From contig JACGWO010000006.1 in NCBI GenBank assembly GCA_034509735.1, forward strand, positions 5,967,001-6,031,000: a DNA stretch of 64,000 nucleotides, written 5' to 3'. The notes under the pieces were generated by a model that saw only the letters and a program-made list of their open reading frames with translations, did no database searches and had not been told where the DNA came from. The position numbers and the translations under genes are program-made. Source of the stretch: Sesamum alatum (taxonomy: Eukaryota > Streptophyta > Magnoliopsida > Lamiales > Pedaliaceae). Shown here piece after piece: positions 60,390 to 64,000 of the stretch (within the stretch, counting starts at the first letter, position 1; every line of letters starts with the position of its first letter).

Positions 60390-60720
60390 TGACGTGGCTT
60401 GCAACAATCGGTGCCCCGTTGCGTGAAGTATTGTCCGCTTTGTCTTTGTATAAGCCTCACGATTTTGTCGTGAAAAGACGTCTCACAAGGGAGGAGGTCT
60501 TAGCCCAGCCAGTCCCGTAGCAAGGTATTGTTCGCTTTGGCTTCGGTCCCATAAGGAAGAAAATGATGTGGCTTGCAACTTGATCGGTGCCCCGTTGCGC
60601 GAGGTATTGTCCGCTTTGGCTCTGTATGAGCCTCATAGTTTTGTCCTGAAAAGATGCCTCACAAGGGAAGAGGTCTTAGCCCAGCCAATCCCGTAGCGAG
60701 GTATTGTTCGCTTTGACTTC
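60390..60720 (-). repeat. Duplicated about 165-bp unit within TRIM block b
   Basis: Two successive units start TGACGTGGCTTGCAAC (60390) and TGATGTGGCTTGCAAC (about 60565). Each runs through 'attgtccgctttg', 'tcacaaggga', 'gtcttagcccagcca' and 'cggtcccataagga'. They differ by scattered substitutions. Confidence 0.65.
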
Positions 60721-61830
60721 GGTCCCATAAGGAGGAGCCGCACGATTTTGTCCTATTAAAACGCCTCGCTAGGGAGATGAGGCATTGGGGATTATAAGTC
60801 ACTCAAGCTCCTCGTCTGCAACCGATGTGGGACGCTTGCTACATCATTAGCCCCCCAGACGAGGGGCTTGGGACGAGCACATGGCCTCGTTCCCACAGAC
60901 GGCGCCAAATGATGCGGCTTGCGACTTGATCGGTGCCCGTTGCGCAAGGTATTGTTCGCTTTGGCTCTGTATGAGTCTCACGGTTTTGTCCTGAAAAGGC
61001 GCCTTATTTATAGAAAATAAGTAATGAAGAAGAAAGATTGAAGAAAAGAGAGAAATGAAACTGTTAGGAAGAAAAAGAATGTGCTTCACAATGTTCATAA
61101 GTGAGAAGTCAAACCCTAGCGTAGTCCTTTCATTTAGTGTGTCCGACATCATTTTTTTTTTTTTAATTTTGTATGCACAAATACCATGTTCGACACGAGT
61201 CGACATTGTATCAGTATTCGATGTGTCAGAAATTACACGGGTTCATTTATTGAAGTAACGGTGCACTATAGTTTCCTACATTACGAATGACTATAACTTA
61301 AAATCCATGAGAACCCAATATTAGGTATCATGATTAAACAAAATCAATACAAAAACTTAAATTCTTACCATGATTAGTTAGCATTCGGTATTATTTCAGC
61401 AATAGTCAAACATTTGTCATAATTTTTGGCCCAGACTAATGTTTTGACCTTATTTATAAAAACAATGGTTAGTATTATTATTCAATGGTGATTACTTAGC
61501 ATTTACTATATATAAAAAAAAATTACTTTGTATCATTATAATTAATCATGGTATATATATATATATATATTTGCAGATATACCTCAAGTAAGCCATGTGA
61601 AAGTATTTCCAGTTTGTTTGCTACATTATTTGAAGATGAGTGAGAATGAGGAATCAAAAAAAGGTTTTTGGTTGCCCTAAAGTTGATGTTCCCTTTCCTT
61701 TTTCTTTTCTTTAGCAAGCCATCACTTTGATTTTTGTTCCAAAGTACAATCAACTCAACCTTTTCATTGGAAAAGCCTAGGATTGATAACCAAGATTGAA
61801 AAACAAACTTATTTCCAACAATTTTTTTTA

Positions 61831-62018
61831 GGGATAATTAAATTATATCTCTTTAACATATAGTATGTTTTTACAAATTATTTTTATCTTTTGAATAATT
61901 ACACATACAGTTTCTAAAAATATCAACATCATTACATAAACTATTCATGACTTTTTGGTCATAAGGGGTGGTTTTTGCAAACAGACCATAGATTAAAGGG
62001 TGTAAATGTAATTATCCC
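61831..62018. mobile_element. Foldback MITE, family C (short)
   Basis: The left 'gggataattaaattatatct' faces the right 'gggtgtaaatgtaattatcccc'. The inner 'gtttttacaaattattttta' faces 'ggtttttgcaaacagacc'. The right end is nearly identical to that of the 12514 copy. Confidence 0.6.
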
Positions 62019-62549
62019 CTTTTTTTCATTATTAGCCGTTGTGGCACGACATCTATGCATGTATATAATAAATAATTTTTCACATTTAAAAAATATATTA
62101 TAAATAAGATAAACTATATAAATAAACACATCACATTTCACAAAAAAAAAAAACTTAAGGATGCTATTGACACAGTAAAAGAATTGGTTCAGTAGCCTCT
62201 CACAAACTGCCGCGCAAACTCGAACGAAGTTTTTCAAATTCGATGGTAACTCAAACAAGCTTGAATAGTAATGCGGTCAGCTCGATTCGACTTAACGTAG
62301 GCACGCTTTTGCATTGTCATTCTTTAGGCTCATTGTTTGTTAGTGAATTTAACGTTTTCAAACATATTGTATCTTTAGTTTTGGTGATTCAATCATGCAA
62401 CCCGAACTTGAAAATTTATCCAAACTAAACGAATAAATCCAAACAAAACGAATAAATTCAAATTTCACTTGTTAAGTTAACGAATCAAGTTCAGACGCAT
62501 CATCAATTTCAAAATTGAATATTGAATAGTTTGATTATTTTTTGCAACA

Positions 62550-63050
62550 TAAAATCACCACCACCTCTACCAATCAAACTCTGACTCCAGCAGATGCTGA
62601 TGCAAGGACCACACCCCCAAGTTCTCATCTACCCGCCCCACTCTGAGACAATATGCCAAGGTAAGTTCGTCATCTCCCATGTTCACCTTGCAAAATCACA
62701 ACGGGCACGCGCACCCTACATGTTTGTAAAAATGCCCTGAGACAAATTTTGGTGAGTACAATTGGTGAGCCCCCAAAGACGATTGAGGGCTTCCAAAAAT
62801 TGACGGGCGAGACCACCTAAAGTAGGGCAGAACTCGCTCGCCGTTAATAAGTGTGTGTTCGAATCGTGGGTGTCGGCACGGCCCGCCGTCTCTATACGAT
62901 CATTAGCGAGTCGCCTTAGCACCCCCGACAGGACGGGTTGAGCCTTTCATTTGCGCACAAGCGCTTCTTTCTATAATAGCGCTCTCTCTTCTCAATCTTC
63001 ACTTTTGTCGATGTGGGACTTGCAATTAACACTACTATATTAATTCAGTC
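62550..63050. other. Unidentified moderately GC-rich block
   Basis: This stands out from the surrounding AT-rich DNA. It contains 'gtgtgttcgaatcgtggg' (box-B-like) and ends near 'tcgatgtgggacttgcaatt', a phrase typical of small plant LTRs. No coding frame is convincing. It may be a decayed LTR or SINE composite. Confidence 0.35.
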
Positions 63051-63189
63051 AATTAATTCAGTCAAGTAGAAGCTAAGGGATGTAGATTGTTTTATGCAAT
63101 TTTTATTTTTTAAAATGATAAGTATGTGATTATATAAATATTTTGATATTAACTTAATACATCAATATTTTATAAATGCGTCCAAAAAT

Positions 63190-63290
63190 AATTAAATAAA
63201 TTATAATAAAGTCCCATGAAATGAGATAAATACCCACGCGATGGGTGGGACTAGAACTCATGTGCTCGAAGTCATTTATGGGATTTCAAT
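63190..63290. mobile_element. SINE-like fragment
   Basis: 'gggtgggactagaactcatg' and flanks resemble the reversed box-B segment of the SINE families. The call is tentative. Confidence 0.25.
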
Positions 63291-63425
63291 TTTAAAAAAC
63301 TTAAACTTTATGAGATGGGCGGACTGCTGAGCTCAAAATGTGTAGGGGTTGGAAACTTATATTTGGGTTTATCTTTTGTAAGTTTTTAAGATACTGATTT
63401 CTAGGAAAATTAATGTTATTATTTA

Positions 63426-63959
63426 GGGATAATTACATCATATCTCCTAATGTTTGATGTAATTAGATGTACACTCCCTATAATTTGAAAATTACATATA
63501 GTACCCCTGGAATTTTTGTTTTTGTCTAACAAATAGATCCCTCAATTAATCAAATCTCACGGAATTTGTTGATATTAACAAAAAAAACTGAATAAAAATT
63601 GATATCTACTCTCGATTGACTTATTATTAACTTATTGTAGGTCAAACAAATCTTTTCTGACTAAACTATCCTTATAATAACAAAAATACACCACTTCGCA
63701 TACATTAACGTGTGAAGATGTATAAAGGTAGTTTGATTATAACAAGATTTGTTTAACCTACAATAAGTCAACCGATAATAAATATTGATTTTCATTTATT
63801 TTTTCGCTAATAGTGATAAATTCGGTAAATTTTGACTAACAGATTGACCGATTTGTTAGATAGAAGCAAAATTCAGGGGTACTAGATTCAATTTTTCAAA
63901 ATACGGGAAGTTTACGTATAATTATACCAAATATGAGGGGAGGGGGTGTAATTGTCCCT
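63426..63959. mobile_element. Foldback element, family B, nearly full palindrome
   Basis: The arms match from 'gggataattacatcatatc' against 'gggggtgtaattgtccct' to the centre. For example, 'cttattgtaggtcaaacaaatc' is matched by 'gatttgtttaacctacaataag'. Each arm is about 250 bp with almost no unpaired centre. It is non-coding. Confidence 0.7.
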
Positions 63960-64000
63960 ATTGTTTATATAATTGGGTTCAATATATATCTATTATTTCC

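Larger units (their letters stand above)
60151..61002 (-). mobile_element. Tandem TRIM retroelement array
   Basis: The order on the + strand is LTR a (60151-60326), internal segment 1 (60327-60389), LTR-like block b (60390-60846), internal segment 2 (60847-60909), and truncated LTR c (60910-about 61002). Each internal segment is only 63 bp. It holds a primer-binding site next to the LTR and a G-rich polypurine-like tract at the other side, with no protein. That is the defining layout of terminal-repeat retrotransposons in miniature (TRIM). The LTR-internal-LTR-internal-LTR order shows a tandem array formed by unequal recombination or replication. Confidence 0.7.
58676..61530. mobile_element. 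Possible decayed CACTA-type element with nested insertions
   Basis: 'cacttCACTAGAACAAATAT' near 58683 resembles a CACTA end. Repeated 'taccat(g/a)att' and 'aaacaatggttagta' motifs at 59270-59400 and 61330-61490 resemble subterminal repeats. Between them lie the MITE at 58828 and the TRIM array at 60151. The call rests on weak motif similarity. Confidence 0.25.

Noticed and set aside
60167..60520. 117-codon frame in the TRIM array
   Set aside because: It spans LTR, primer site and next LTR, which are non-coding in TRIM elements, and the frame is not kept in the other repeat units.
1..64000. CRISPR arrays, bacterial operons or riboswitches
   Set aside because: None are seen. The repeats are dispersed or palindromic transposon copies, and the genes have nuclear introns.

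Overview
This is an AT-rich window of plant nuclear DNA, clearly a eudicot. The genes have many short exons split by AT-rich GT-AG introns. Their best remembered relatives are Arabidopsis proteins, and the spacers are full of plant transposons. I cannot fix the species from the sequence; an asterid is a guess.

Three genuine cellular genes lie between about 7.6 and 34.6 kb. (1) A protein phosphatase 2C of the At1g47380/At1g68410 type on the + strand: seven coding exons, 428 codons, one apparent GC-AG intron and short upstream ORFs touching its start. (2) A PRP38-family pre-mRNA splicing factor with an RE/RD-rich tail on the - strand: six exons, 394 codons, convergent with the phosphatase. (3) A TOPLESS-RELATED 2 (TPR2) type co-repressor on the - strand: 25 coding exons, 1130 codons. 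For all three I traced the reading frame exon by exon, and the coding lengths sum to whole codons. The genes are not an operon. They are a chromatin co-repressor, a spliceosome component and a phosphatase that happen to be neighbours.

Between the PRP38 and TPR2 genes sits the most striking object, a 2.6-kb gag-only retroelement at 21187-23805. Its two about 480-500 bp LTRs are inverted relative to each other instead of direct, yet the whole unit is bounded by a perfect 5-bp target duplication (AAACC). This suggests it integrated as a unit with a U3 end at both termini. Both LTRs point inward, so convergent or hairpin transcription is possible.

The rest (1-7.5 kb, 12.5-14.4 kb, 19-21 kb, 24.0-24.5 kb and nearly all of 34.7-64 kb) has no cellular gene that I can support. 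It holds several families of palindromic (foldback) non-autonomous elements, many ending in variants of 'ggtaaattac' or 'ggataattac'. It also holds a PIF/Harbinger-like element with a TTA duplication, tRNA-derived SINEs, a degenerate LTR with its polypurine tract, a tandem TRIM array (60151-61002), CACTA-like fragments, microsatellites, and foldback elements with abrupt GC-rich cores (about 5.8-6.1 kb and 57.6-57.8 kb). The TRIM array and the inverted-LTR element share the same primer-binding-site sequence, which hints that one retroelement lineage could have supplied both.
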